Shown here piece by piece: positions 44,601 to 48,708 of a stretch of DNA of 64,000 nt (positions are counted from its first letter, which is position 1; the number at the start of each line of letters is the position of its first letter). The notes beneath the pieces were generated by a model. The model made no database searches. It worked only from the letters and a program-made list of their open reading frames with translations, and was not told the origin of the DNA. Both the position numbers and the translations under genes were made by a program. Source of the stretch: Breviolum minutum Mf 1.05b.01 (Eukaryota; Sar; Dinophyceae; Suessiales; Symbiodiniaceae). The stretch covers positions 1 to 64,000 of the forward strand of contig DF241524.1 in NCBI GenBank assembly GCA_000507305.1, given 5' to 3'.

Positions 44601-47162
44601 TTTGCGCCTCCTCTTTTTGTTCCTTCTCCTTTCTTTCCTTCTCCTTCTGTTCCATCGCTTCCTTTTCCTTCTGTTTTTTTTCATTCTCTTTTCTTTCCTT
44701 CTCCTTCTGTTTCTTCTCATTTCTTTCCTTTTCCTTCTGTTCCATCGCTTCCTTTTCCTTCTGCTTTTTTTCATTCTCTTTTCTTTCCTTCTCCTTCCGT
44801 TCCTTCTCTTGTCTTTCCTTCTCTTCCTTTTCCTTCTGTCTTTTTTTCATTCTCTTTTCTTTCCTTCTCCTTCCGTTCCTTCTCTTGTCTTTCCTTCTCT
44901 TCCTTTTCCTTCTGTTTTTTTTCATTTTCTTTTCTTTCCTTCTCCTTTTGTGCCTTCTCTTCATTCTTGTCCTCTTCTACTTCGTTCTTAGGCTCCTCAA
45001 GTCCTTCTTGCCCACCTGAAGCCTCACCATCCTCAGCGTTCTTCTCATCCTCATCATTGCTTTCACTGTCATCTTCACTGTCATCTTCACTGTTCTTCTC
45101 ATCGTGTTCANCCTCTTTTGCTTCATTCTTAGGCTCCTCAAGTCCTTTTTGCCCACCAGAAGCCTCACCATCCTCAGTGTTCTTCTCGTCCTCATCATTG
45201 CTTTCACTGTCATCTTCACTGTCCTCTGCGATGGCTTTTTCTTTCTCCTCATTTTCTTTTTCATTCTTAGGCTCCTCAAGTCCTGTCTGGCCACGTGAAG
45301 CCTCACCGTCCTCCATATTCTCGTCATCGTCTTCATCCTCACTGCCTTCAATGTCTTCATTGGTCTCGTCGGAGTCCTGCGGAGATGAAGCGAGATGAAT
45401 GTTGATGGTGAGATCAGTTGGCATGAAAAATGAAGATTATGAGATCGATTTGTTTAACACTAGAATGGATTGTACATTTTCTCCACCCTCCTCATTTGCT
45501 TCTTCACTGGCAGCTGTTTGGCCACCAGCCGCTACTTCACCACCAGCTGAACCATATGATGTCCTAATTGTAAGCTTTGAGAAAACCAAAAAAACAAGCC
45601 CACTCTGACAAGTTGAGATACCACATTGTTTCGGCCAGGTCACATTTGAGCTGGATCCAGTGGTGGTATGTCCATATCCATCGGCTGGGTCTCCAAGTCA
45701 TCCATGGAGGTCCTCAGATGTGAGGCTGAAGGGTATTGAATTTGTGACTGACAATTTCTTTGATGGTTTGACCACCTCAAACTATTGAAAAAATGTTGTA
45801 TCAATTTGGTACTATGATTTTGTCGACAAGAATCCGACCAACAGGAAAACCTTTCTGAGGAGATTTGAAGGTTGATCCCTTTCGTTTTGCTCGTTGATGT
45901 TTCAAGAGCACATCATGGCATTGAAAGGCCTGGGTGTGGTGCCAGTAAAGTCAGTGACATATCATATGCAAAACCAAAAAACCAATTGAACCAATTGGAT
46001 GCAATACAAAGAAACTTGTTCACGTATCCATTGTTCTTGGATATCCTCGGCAATTGTAGAGCCTCAGATGTTAAGGATGATTTAGGGATTATATGTGAAG
46101 GATAGTAGTGTATACAATATAGGAAAACAAAAATGCTAAAACCAAAACAATCATCGAAACTCTGGTGCCAAGAAACGGATCTGTTTTTTTTTGCAAATCT
46201 TCAGCAAAATCAGCCTAAACTGTTTTTCTCGGGGAACCTTCTTTAACTCAGATCTCTCCCAAGCACTCCTAAGCCAGTTGTTTTGCGAAGATCTAAGATC
46301 ACCTCCGGGTACAAATTCAAAAGTACGCTTCACATGTTCCACAGGGACCTTTTCCAGCATCGTGCTTAGCAAGATCCTGAGATCAGAAATCAACAAAAGT
46401 TCGAATTATGTTAGAAGGTGTGCTTGATTAATACAATTCCAAGATTCCTAGAGTTTGGCTGTAGCATATCCGCTTGTCTCACCATGGCTGCACACGTAGG
46501 CAAAAACCACAGGAGAAATTTATGTTTGTTTGTTGCCTGACATCTTAATTTGTTTCAGAACGCTACTGAATTGAGACTTTAAATCCTTTGGTGCTGCGAC
46601 CCCCCGCTTGCACCGTGAGTCAAGGCTGCAGTGGCCACGGCGAAGGGGCAGTGGCCAACAGTTCAGGGAAGAGTGGCATCGTGCAGCCAAGTATTTAAGA
46701 TGATCTTGGTGATATAACATCATTTCTGACATTTCAACATATACCACTGCCAAAGTGGCATTTAACATGTTATGTTGTGCAAGATGCACAAACTTGGTAT
46801 TTGTAAGTTGTCAAAAACATGGGGTGTCAATTAGACAACCTTGCTAAAGTACGTCAATTAGGCACCCTTTTGACGGTGCTGGTATATAATATATATAATA
46901 TATATTATATCATAGATTTGAAGATAGATCCGGCTGGTTCCCTTGAGTTATAGATCATTTCTCACTCAACCGTAGAACACCCCAGTTATAAGGAACCAAA
47001 CACATCTACCATCCCCACCCGTGTTGAGCATCCGTTTAAAAGCTGATTTGAACCAATCCCCACCTGAACGTTCGCATGAAGTGGTGCCGCTATGCCGCCA
47101 GCTATGCCCGGGGAGGCCGAGGCAGTTGGGACTGAGCCTGGCACAACGGTAAAGGCCTGCAT
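8822..47162 (-). CDS. FBA: FBA-2: class II fructose-bisphosphate aldolase (FbaA-type), plastid-targeted, 20 exons
   Basis: Cleaves fructose-1,6-bisphosphate to DHAP and glyceraldehyde-3-phosphate, or the reverse in the Calvin cycle. Exons, in order: 47162-47064, 31208-31182, 30315-30200, 28305-28217, 26939-26898, 25394-25301, 22820-22656, 21781-21751, 21055-21010, 20385-20342, 19451-19416, 17696-17660, 16582-16518, 15400-15269, 14721-14689, 13332-13279, 11903-11845, 11092-11036, 9581-9484, 8866-8822. Phases join at every junction, giving about 456 residues: a presequence of roughly 100 and a mature part the length of E. coli FbaA. Visible motifs are AIPAVN, HTDHCAKK (catalytic Asp, Zn-binding His), LEMELGITGGEEDG (Zn-binding Glu), FGNVHGVY and FVFHGGSGS (Zn-binding His), MNIDTDTQ and NKKYYDPR. 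The loop that is FSNGG in E. coli is replaced by a W-G-S-G-D-D stretch. The stop codon was not found. Exons 1 and 2 rest on phase and composition only; exons 4-20 rest on homology. Confidence 0.88.
9484..9581 (-). CDS. FBA: FBA-2 exon 19
   Basis: Encodes QTQIGNPDGTDKPNKKYYDP and RACIRSAEESTVK, the C-terminal NKKYYDPR motif. Acceptor ccaag|G; GC donor (gcaacg) in phase 1, which makes the split Arg codon join MEQCFEDL exactly where FbaA has RLEKAFQEL. Confidence 0.9.
10104..10202. repeat. IR-C element
   Basis: Copy in FBA-2 intron 18; starts CTAGTTGGTGGTTGAACCA, ends in the inverted GAAACCACCACC. Confidence 0.85.
10548..10640. repeat. IR-D element
   Basis: Arms around ATGTATGGCATATTTACC, centre TTTACCATAAAATTCAACC, inverted arm GCCATACATGGATGGTATGG. 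Confidence 0.83.
11036..11092 (-). CDS. FBA: FBA-2 exon 18
   Basis: Encodes WSYWSGIREFEQKYHDYL, matching WATWEGVLNYYKANEAYL of FbaA. Acceptor tttag|G, donor gtgcca after CA, phase 2. Confidence 0.87.
11442..11537. repeat. IR-D element
   Basis: CCCATACCATCCATGGGACT and inverted CCATACATGGATCCTATGGG in FBA-2 intron 17. Confidence 0.83.
11845..11903 (-). CDS. FBA: FBA-2 exon 17
   Basis: Encodes DIREAVDYGVIKMNIDTDTQ (last codon split); the N-x-D-T-D-T motif is part of the active site. Acceptor tgccag|G, GC donor (gcaccc), phase 2. Confidence 0.92.
12904..13013. repeat. IR-A element
   Basis: TACCCTCCTTTAAACAAACA to GGATTTTCCAGCCAGCCATG; right end TTAGATTACCGG. In FBA-2 intron 16. Confidence 0.78.
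13116..13208. repeat. IR-E element
   Basis: Ends TTACTAACTTCCCTGGACAT and starts with the shorter inverted GGGATGATATAACCCC; close to FBA-2 exon 16. Confidence 0.65.
13279..13332 (-). CDS. FBA: FBA-2 exon 16 (third His Zn ligand)
   Basis: Encodes GSKPVSFVFHGGSGSDIK; FHGGSGS holds a zinc-binding His and a phosphate-binding Gly/Ser loop. Acceptor ggag|G, donor gtgcgg, phase 0. Confidence 0.92.
13557..13705. repeat. IR-F element
   Basis: CTACAAGGTGGGCCCCGG and, inverted, TAGGGGCCCACCTTGTAG; inner part has TTATAAATGGG repeats in both directions. Confidence 0.85.
14156..14255. repeat. IR-C element
   Basis: Copy in FBA-2 intron 15; CTAGTTGGTGGTTTCAACCC at one end, GAAATCACCACCTAG at the other. 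Confidence 0.87.
14689..14721 (-). CDS. FBA: FBA-2 exon 15 (33 nt)
   Basis: Encodes AQKYISEKIGA, matching SQEYVSKKHNL of FbaA. Acceptor tcaaag|G. The donor is GA (gaggac at this choice; one or two codons further are also possible), so the right edge may shift by 3-6 nt. Confidence 0.78.
14934..15057. repeat. IR-F element, left end degraded
   Basis: Ends GGTAGGGGCCCACCTTGTA; left part keeps only GTGAAATAACTCC. Confidence 0.65.
15189..15258. repeat. IR-J dispersed repeat
   Basis: TTCTGAAATAAAGGGGTCCC ... GGTCGCTATAATTTGACC, shared with 26651-26730 and 60266-60335; here it starts next to FBA-2 exon 14. Confidence 0.7.
15269..15400 (-). CDS. FBA: FBA-2 exon 14 (second His Zn ligand)
   Basis: Encodes EIFQVYDALSKVPNGFFTVA and AAFGNVHGVYQPGNVKLEPT then ILDK. 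NVHGVY carries a zinc-binding His. Acceptor ggcag|G, donor gtgcgg, phase 0. One of the clearest exons in the window. Confidence 0.93.
15401..16517. other. FBA-2 intron 13 (GA donor)
   Basis: 1.1 kb with an IR-H element right at its 3' end (15461-15590), an AT-rich stretch at 15780-15960 and no other recognised feature. Confidence 0.5.
15461..15590. repeat. IR-H element
   Basis: GCCTGGTGGTTTGGGATACG and, inverted, CCCAGCAATCCAAACCACC; the outer arms TAGTGGTAAATTGG and CCACTAAATAATCAG only partly pair. Confidence 0.8.
16518..16582 (-). CDS. FBA: FBA-2 exon 13
   Basis: Encodes GGEEDGVNNEDANPEDLYSK then PE, matching GGEEDGVDNS...LYTQPE of FbaA, with the acidic GEED pair. The donor appears to be GA (gaggga): joining after PE to exon 14 (EIFQVYDALSKV) reproduces the spacing of the family. 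Confidence 0.85.
16647..16748. repeat. IR-B element
   Basis: CCTGAAAACTAACATGACAA and, inverted, TTGTCATGTCAGTTTTCTGA in FBA-2 intron 12. Confidence 0.83.
17516..17641. repeat. IR-G element
   Basis: Dispersed repeat with CCCATTGAATCCTGGGTGTT, AATAGGGATCCT and a TTGCTCA end. Arms are only weakly inverted. Confidence 0.65.
17660..17696 (-). CDS. FBA: FBA-2 exon 12 (37 nt)
   Basis: Encodes VNCGLEMELGIT plus a split Gly, holding the Glu zinc ligand of the LEIELG motif. The acceptor follows a run of T (ttttcag|G); donor gtgaat. Confidence 0.85.
17766..17943. repeat. IR-E-like element
   Basis: TACTTGGATGTCACAGGAAG at one end and TTTAGACATCCAG at the other; inner GGTTATAACTTAGTTATAAC. Possibly two copies overlapping. 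Confidence 0.55.
18883..18991. repeat. IR-B element
   Basis: TACACCTTGGAAAATTAACA and, inverted, TGTTAATCTTCCCGGGTGTA. Confidence 0.85.
19238..19328. repeat. IR-D element
   Basis: Near-perfect palindrome: CCCATACCATCCATGTATGG, inner TACCTACATTTACC, inverted CCATACATGGATGGTATGGG. Confidence 0.9.
19416..19451 (-). CDS. FBA: FBA-2 exon 11 (36 nt)
   Basis: Encodes EICVKYLERMAK, matching EICSKYLERMSK of FbaA. Acceptor cacaaag|G, donor gtgcaa, phase 0. Confidence 0.87.
19993..20088. repeat. IR-C element
   Basis: Copy in FBA-2 intron 10; CTAGGTGGTGGTTTCAACCC and inverted GAAACCACCACC. Confidence 0.85.
20139..20236. repeat. IR-G element
   Basis: CTTTCCATTGAATCCTGGTT, TATAGGGATCCTTATATTGG, ends near TACCCTAAACAACTAAGG. 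Confidence 0.75.
20342..20385 (-). CDS. FBA: FBA-2 exon 10 (44 nt)
   Basis: Encodes HMLDLSEEPLEENI, matching HMIDLSEESLQENI of FbaA. Acceptor gctgag|G; GC donor (gcccct, the same hexamer as the previous intron), phase 0. Confidence 0.88.
20508..20562. repeat. (AATC)n/(AAAC)n microsatellite
   Basis: ATCA tetramers followed by AACA tetramers in FBA-2 intron 9. Confidence 0.9.
20816..20941. repeat. IR-G element
   Basis: CTTCCCATTGAATCCTGGTT, then AGGGATCCTCATAATGGTC, and an end with AACCAGTTTTTGTTCATTGC, in FBA-2 intron 9. Confidence 0.75.
21010..21055 (-). CDS. FBA: FBA-2 exon 9 (46 nt)
   Basis: Encodes ADERYFERHGEPLFS, matching the GEKHFAATGKPLFSSH region of FbaA. Acceptor ctgcag|G; GC donor (gcccct), phase 1; the split Ser codon is completed by exon 10. 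Confidence 0.87.
21513..21617. repeat. IR-A element
   Basis: TACCCTCTGGTAAACTAACA and, inverted, TGTTAGTTTACCGGAGTGTA; inner AATAGGGAATACATCTTC-type centre. Confidence 0.9.
21751..21781 (-). CDS. FBA: FBA-2 exon 8 (31-nt micro-exon)
   Basis: Encodes LLPWFDGLLE, matching LLPWIDGLLD of E. coli FbaA. The acceptor is cccgag|G and the donor is GC (gcgcgg). Without it the conserved sequence between CAKK and ADERYF would be missing. Confidence 0.85.
21908..21978. repeat. (ATG)n microsatellite
   Basis: About 70 bp of ATG triplets with one GCT interruption, in FBA-2 intron 7. Confidence 0.95.
22656..22820 (-). CDS. FBA: FBA-2 exon 7 (catalytic Asp and first Zn ligand)
   Basis: The longest exon, 165 nt. 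It encodes AAIAGAVSGAYHARAVAEQY and GVPVILHTDHCAKK, which hold the catalytic Asp and the first zinc-binding His. The N-terminal part (WGSGDDCLAASATSQ) has the right length but not the usual F-S-x-G-G phosphate loop. Donor gtttct, phase 2. Confidence 0.9.
22821..25300. other. FBA-2 intron 6
   Basis: 2.5 kb. Holds an IR-H element (24286-24413) and several degenerate copies of a repeat around CACCAGTTGAGG / CAACTGGTGCAGG (22870-22980, 23590-23640, 24960-25030). No coding evidence. Confidence 0.5.
24286..24413. repeat. IR-H element
   Basis: CAGCTAATGGTATTAATGG to the inverted GTTTACCATTAGCTG; inner GGGTACCCTTAAGTAACAAT. Confidence 0.87.
25301..25394 (-). CDS. FBA: FBA-2 exon 6
   Basis: Encodes YAIPAVNCVSSSSINACIEA and then ARKMDAPVMI, the first beta-strand and helix of the aldolase barrel with the substrate-binding Asn of PAVN. 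Acceptor aacaag|G; donor gtacct after CA, phase 2. Confidence 0.9.
25618..25746. repeat. IR-F element
   Basis: TACAAGGTGGGACCCTACC and, inverted, CAGATCCCACCTCGTA in FBA-2 intron 5. Confidence 0.78.
25910..26035. repeat. Inverted repeat CTAGTCTTCCAAATACC
   Basis: ACCCTAGTCTTCCAAATACC at the left and, inverted, GGAAGACTAGGGT at the right, with TATTTGGAGG just inside. A half copy is at 61290-61316 (GGTATTTGGAAGACTAGGGA). Confidence 0.75.
26651..26730. repeat. IR-J dispersed repeat
   Basis: CCTGAAATAAAGAGGTTTCC, then TTTTGGGGTGAAAACTCGTG and GAGGTCGCTATAATTTGACC. Confidence 0.72.
26745..26842. repeat. IR-D element
   Basis: CCCATACCATCCATGTATGG on the left, degraded inverted arm ending ATGGATCCTATGGG; about 100 bp from FBA-2 exon 5. 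Confidence 0.83.
26898..26939 (-). CDS. FBA: FBA-2 exon 5 (42 nt)
   Basis: Encodes QALIDLLNHAKEN plus split codons at both ends. Reading past the gtgcct donor gives a plausible but wrong continuation (GALAGVKNAQG); joining to 25394 restores AKENGYAIPAVN, the conserved aldolase sequence. Confidence 0.88.
27257..27368. repeat. IR-C element
   Basis: Copy in FBA-2 intron 4; the inner part is slightly longer (AACCCCCTTGAAACATATGC). Confidence 0.83.
27564..27670. repeat. IR-A element
   Basis: TACCCTCTAGTAAACTAACA and, inverted, TGTTAGTTTACCGGAGTGTA in FBA-2 intron 4. Confidence 0.9.
28217..28305 (-). CDS. FBA: FBA-2 exon 4 (start of mature enzyme)
   Basis: Encodes a segment ending KMPESVHPGVVPWAG, the counterpart of KMPASVKPGVVTG in FBA-1. 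Acceptor ttcgag|G, donor gtttta. The following intron lies at exactly the same codon and phase as intron 1 of FBA-1. Confidence 0.82.
28665..28769. repeat. IR-C element
   Basis: Copy in FBA-2 intron 3; GTTGGTGGTTGAACCAACCC and inverted GAAACCACCACCTAAT. Confidence 0.83.
29058..29162. repeat. IR-A element
   Basis: TACCCCCTGCTAAACTAACA and, inverted, TGTTAGTTTACCGGAGGGTA in FBA-2 intron 3. Confidence 0.9.
30200..30315 (-). CDS. FBA: FBA-2 exon 3 (hydrophobic and Arg-rich presequence part)
   Basis: Encodes a hydrophobic stretch (TLTAASALCAVAL) followed at once by RQRRRAVKRSTMRK. This matches the layout of the FBA-1 presequence, where a second hydrophobic run is followed by Arg-rich residues, as known for plastid presequences of complex plastids. 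Acceptor ccatcag|G; donor gtagat; the exon ends in phase 2. Confidence 0.68.
31182..31208 (-). CDS. FBA: FBA-2 exon 2 (27-nt micro-exon, presequence)
   Basis: Nine codons, APSAAAPAQ, between an AG|G acceptor and a GC donor (gcatga), phase 0 on both sides, so it joins exons 1 and 3 without changing frame. The Ala/Pro/Ser composition suits a plastid presequence. Short length makes this a tentative exon. Confidence 0.45.
31241..31463. repeat. IR-A element interrupted by another element
   Basis: TACCCTTCTGGTAAACTAAC on the left and TATGTTAGTTTACCAGCGAG on the right frame an unrelated palindrome (31266-31374). Confidence 0.85.
31266..31374. repeat. IR-K element nested in IR-A
   Basis: CCAGGTGATTCAATGTGACC and, inverted, GGTCACTTTGAATCACCTGG. 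A solo right arm (AAAAGGTCACTCTGAATCAC) occurs at 50840-50863. Confidence 0.85.
32367..32394 (+). repeat. Left terminal inverted repeat of element B
   Basis: Starts TACAAAGGATGTCAAATAGG and continues with a CACCCC run. It pairs with the reverse complement of 39903-39930 at 25 of 28 positions. Confidence 0.75.
32484..32672. repeat. (CAT)n microsatellite
   Basis: About 190 bp of CAT/CAC/CGT triplets inside element B, downstream of the last stop of its second gene. All three frames on both strands stay open (poly-His, Ile, Met), so open frames here mean nothing. Confidence 0.95.
32864..35435 (-). CDS. Element B gene 2: conserved protein, possible transposase
   Basis: Exons seen: about 35435-35300 (KNLRDLVSIDDTDPANCARK), 35220-35113 (IDVLLTDPLRKQPEFVGKWH, donor gtaaga), about 34990-34845, 34730-34112 (main exon), 34042-33860, about 33775-33517, and about 33040-32864 with stop TGA. 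The order of motifs (PLLFHGDDAD; GMKGDEKF; VCMYCKAG; LPGFHLSRVLLDWLHLVDL; ERLRLAFVDF; GNYPTLVQKHFNGAE; YSDEDMMGKVKQLA near the C-terminus) is one I recall from a very large Symbiodiniaceae protein family. The Asp of KGDEKF and the Asp of LLDWLH could be the first two residues of a DDE catalytic triad, as in TNP2-type transposases; this is inference. Introns are short and canonical. Confidence 0.62.
34112..34730 (-). CDS. Main exon of element B gene 2
   Basis: 619 nt open on the minus strand, from an actgcag acceptor to a gttgtt donor. Residues run YCIPLLFHGDDADSHRRRSF through FMTVDPWG, GILVGMKGDEKF, SEGVCMYCKAG (a C-x2-C pair), HRGTLVSNIDFF and PGFHLSRVLLDWLHLVDLSL. It is the longest clearly coding exon in the window. 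No stop or frame break inside. Confidence 0.8.
35700..35815. repeat. Short tandem repeat, TCATCAATGGGTGTTT unit
   Basis: Three to four copies of TCATCAATGGGTGTTT with GACATGTTTT spacers inside element B, upstream of gene 2. Confidence 0.75.
36566..39567 (-). CDS. Element B gene 1: Lys/Glu-rich protein, multi-exon
   Basis: Long first recognisable exon 39567-38600 with two imperfect tandem units, each a QVEVPxVQEQ-type segment followed by a KKEKKDKKDKKDKK-type lysine tract. Further exon-like segments: 38513-38390 (DFLLERTSTMGSF), 38280-38160 (ESPAAGTPSSGERVSR), 37840-37740 (FGMLRQWLSSGGDIHS), 37620-37530 (GKSKEAKAFISSLCQGQ), 37300-37110 and 36850-36566, ending VQEVGASDAESSADSN with a stop at 36566. 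Likely nuclear and coiled-coil or disordered. The style of the second half (short helical segments around QWL, then a GxSKEAKxFI motif) recalls dinoflagellate-expanded families of unknown function. A one-base frame break near 39295 in an A-rich run interrupts the first exon. The start codon was not determined. Confidence 0.6.
38600..39260 (-). repeat. Coding tandem repeat in element B gene 1
   Basis: Two imperfect units about 370 nt apart encode KVEV...VEVP-VQEQ...PPKD segments, each followed by a lysine tract (KKDKKDKKDKK). The duplication lies inside one exon. Confidence 0.6.
39903..39930 (-). repeat. Right terminal inverted repeat of element B
   Basis: Reads, on the minus strand from 39930, TACAAAGGATGTCAAAATGG and then CATCCC. 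Mismatches to the left repeat are at three internal positions only. Confidence 0.75.
39912..39949. repeat. Perfect 38-bp palindrome at the A/B junction
   Basis: The arm CATTTTGACATCCTTTGTA is followed directly by its exact reverse complement with no spacer. It is what two identical element tips give when they abut. GACACG hexamers recur on both sides (39851-39990), all in the same orientation. Confidence 0.85.
40390..42920 (-). CDS. Element A gene 2: possible second gene, fragmentary
   Basis: Exon-like pieces: 42919-42840 (DICMNTLVNSCSWWCRVCDP with a strong gtaagc donor), 41410-41212 (ATERSLAKDRICVAVGSIRM), 41140-41045 (GLTQYGFGMFWLVRRFTKYI), 41028-40850 (ESGAYPRDFGYAVASLFEDR) and 40545-40395. 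The W-C-x2-C piece may correspond to VCMYCKAG of element B gene 2. No continuous model could be built, so this may be a decayed copy. Not recognised beyond that. Confidence 0.35.
43131..46396 (-). CDS. Element A gene 1: Lys/Glu-rich protein with acidic repeats
   Basis: Segments in order: about 46396-46154 (VPVEHVKRTFEFVPGGDLRS), 45376-44170 (three copies of a DEKNxEDGEASGGQxGLEEP unit, then KEKERKENEKKQ repeats, then an acidic Ser-rich part), 44100-43960 (SSSKKKKNGKNSKKETKEKE), 43850-43650, 43560-43440 (RLSGKAAGQQYKVYIRELDK) and 43269-43131, ending GEIEKPPKKKPRRKK with a stop at 43131. The 43.5-kb segment has the look of a conserved domain; the rest is low complexity and probably disordered. 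A one-base insertion in a T run at 44841-44847 separates two halves of the repeat region, and there is an N at 45111. Confidence 0.55.
44590..45310 (-). repeat. Coding tandem repeats in element A gene 1
   Basis: Two repeat types follow each other: an acidic unit of about 100 nt (45310-44990; DDSESNDEDEKNxEDGEASG) in roughly three copies, and a KEKERKENEKKQ/KEKEAMEQ unit (44960-44600) in many copies. The only ambiguous base of the window (45111) lies in the first array. Confidence 0.7.
47064..47162 (-). CDS. FBA: FBA-2 exon 1 (start of presequence)
   Basis: An ATG at 47162 opens 33 codons beginning MQAFTVVPGSVP, rich in Ala, Pro and Ser, ending in CAG before a gtgggg donor in phase 0. It sits in a GC-rich island (about 47.05-47.26 kb) that stands out from its AT-rich surroundings. 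Assignment to FBA-2 is inference: the phase fits exon 2, and nothing else upstream in the window supplies the start of the presequence. It could instead be the first exon of another gene. Confidence 0.5.
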
Positions 47163-48671
47163 GGCTTCTTAGAAGTTCACGGCAACCGCGGGCCGCCCCC
47201 GAAACCCGGTTCGACGCGTCACGCGCTCGAGCCAACGCTAAAAAGTTCACACAGCGGTGACATCTTCGGAAGTTTCGGAAGTTTTCAACACTTTTTCCAA
47301 GAAAAAGAGGGGGTCAACTTAAAGAAAATAAAACAAATCTTTTAGGGAGTAGCAAGTTGGTATAGTTGGAACTATTGGCAGTGCAGAATTTAAGAAGTAC
47401 ATTTTTCAGTACATTGAAGGGATTGGAGTGGTTTCAATCAATGCAATGTTGGATTGATGATACAGGAACCCAATCCCGCCCCGAACAAAAAACAAAGTCT
47501 AATGGCATTTTGGTGTTTGGACACTACGGAAATCTGAGAAATGATAATGATAGAGTCTCACCTTTTCCAATAATTGTGGTTGCGTTTTTGAAGGGTTTTA
47601 TCTGGGCAAAATTACTATAGCTAAGTAGTTGGTAACCCCCATTTTCAAGCCATGAAACTGGAGTTTGGAAGGGGTTCACAACTCCAGTTAGGGACATGAT
47701 CCTCCAAGTACACTCCAATAGCATCGCATAGCATCGCTATTTCTCTATACAATAAACTGATTTCCAGAGGTTTTCCAGGTTTTCCAGCAAAAAAAGTTGT
47801 CACATCCTAAGGTTCCAAGACTGTTTTGGCCTTAAGAATACATACTTGCTGTGGAAAAAAATCCTGAAGATTGGGAAAATGAGCATCCTTGGATCCCGAG
47901 TCACAAAATTGAGATTTGCGCGAATTCCCCTGGACCAAACAAATGCTGGGATTTTTTAGGCGCAACTTGTTTTTCATGGAGCTATGCGTAGTACAGTACT
48001 ATGAAACAGTTTAATAAAGGAAATCATGAATATATAACATTGTATCCCGCATCTTCCAAATATGAACAAAAGCAGTCCTTTTTGAGTAGCACTCGAGTTG
48101 GGGTAATTTTAAACGGGACACATTTTACACACAAAAAGAAGATCCAGGCTCCTACGTATACCTCTCCAGCTATACCCATACCATCCATGTATAGTAAGTA
48201 TATTTACCTATATTTGGTTGATTTTTATGGTAAATGTAGGTAAATATACCATACATGGATGGTATGGGATACATACTAGGCGTTAAAAGCATCGATGATA
48301 TTTCAGGAGAACATCCCCGTTCACCCAAACGTCTCTCACACAAGCGTGAACATGCTTCAGTAATGAACCAAACATTCATAATCCAACAAAACATTCGGAA
48401 GATAACTAAATGCAAAATCAAGTATAAGTTGCCACTGACCTAAAAAAAATTGAAACACGTTAATCCTGAAACCAAAAAAACACATTCATCTTTTTGCGTC
48501 CCGTTTACACACGTATTCATTGATTTCCCCAAAAACGGCGTGGCAGTTCCCACACCTTCCCTTCATCCGTCCGGTCCGTTTTTCTTCCCAACGTCGACTC
48601 CACTCGTTTCGTTCGTTCGGCCCGTGAGGCGCCTCGATCTTGGACCCTTCAGAATCCTCGAATGGAAGGAC
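47163..48671. other. Spacer between gene Y and FBA-2
   Basis: Contains one IR-D palindrome (48175-48269) and otherwise AT-rich sequence up to the GC-rich start of FBA-2. No gene seen. Confidence 0.5.
48175..48269. repeat. IR-D element
   Basis: CCCATACCATCCATGTATAG and inverted CCATACATGGATGGTATGGG, upstream of FBA-2. Confidence 0.87.
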
Positions 48672-48708
48672 CTTTGAACTTCAACTCCTGGGCAATCTTC
48701 ACCAAGTC
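48672..48708 (-). CDS. Gene Y exon (37 nt)
   Basis: Acceptor gtccag|G; donor gtcctt, phase 1. Reads DLVKIAQELKFK. Without splicing the frame ends in a stop after nine more codons, so it could also be a terminal exon. Confidence 0.4.

Larger units (their letters stand above)
39931..46884 (-). mobile_element. Candidate second, diverged element adjoining element B (element A)
   Basis: Its left end (39931) repeats the first 18 bases of the element B tip, TACAAAGGATGTCAAAAT. Gene order mirrors B: a Lys/Glu-rich gene (46.40-43.13 kb) followed by less clear coding sequence (42.9-40.4 kb). A possible right end at 46884 reads inward TACCAGCACCGTCAAAAGGG and shares only TAC and GTCAAAA with the left tip. 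Just inside it lies GTCAATTAGGCACCC, close to the subterminal GTCAAATAGGCACCCC of element B, although in direct orientation. The right boundary and the single-element reading are therefore uncertain. Confidence 0.45.

Noticed and set aside
44233-45398. Plus-strand open frames of 169-287 residues rich in Ser, Phe and Leu
   Set aside because: Antisense shadow of the Lys/Glu-rich repeats of element A gene 1; hydrophobic low complexity on this strand is expected from GAA/AAG codons on the other.
46966-47250. Minus-strand Arg-rich frame of 94 residues over the start of FBA-2
   Set aside because: High GC keeps several frames open; the frame starting at 47162 gives the better presequence and ends in a donor of the right phase.
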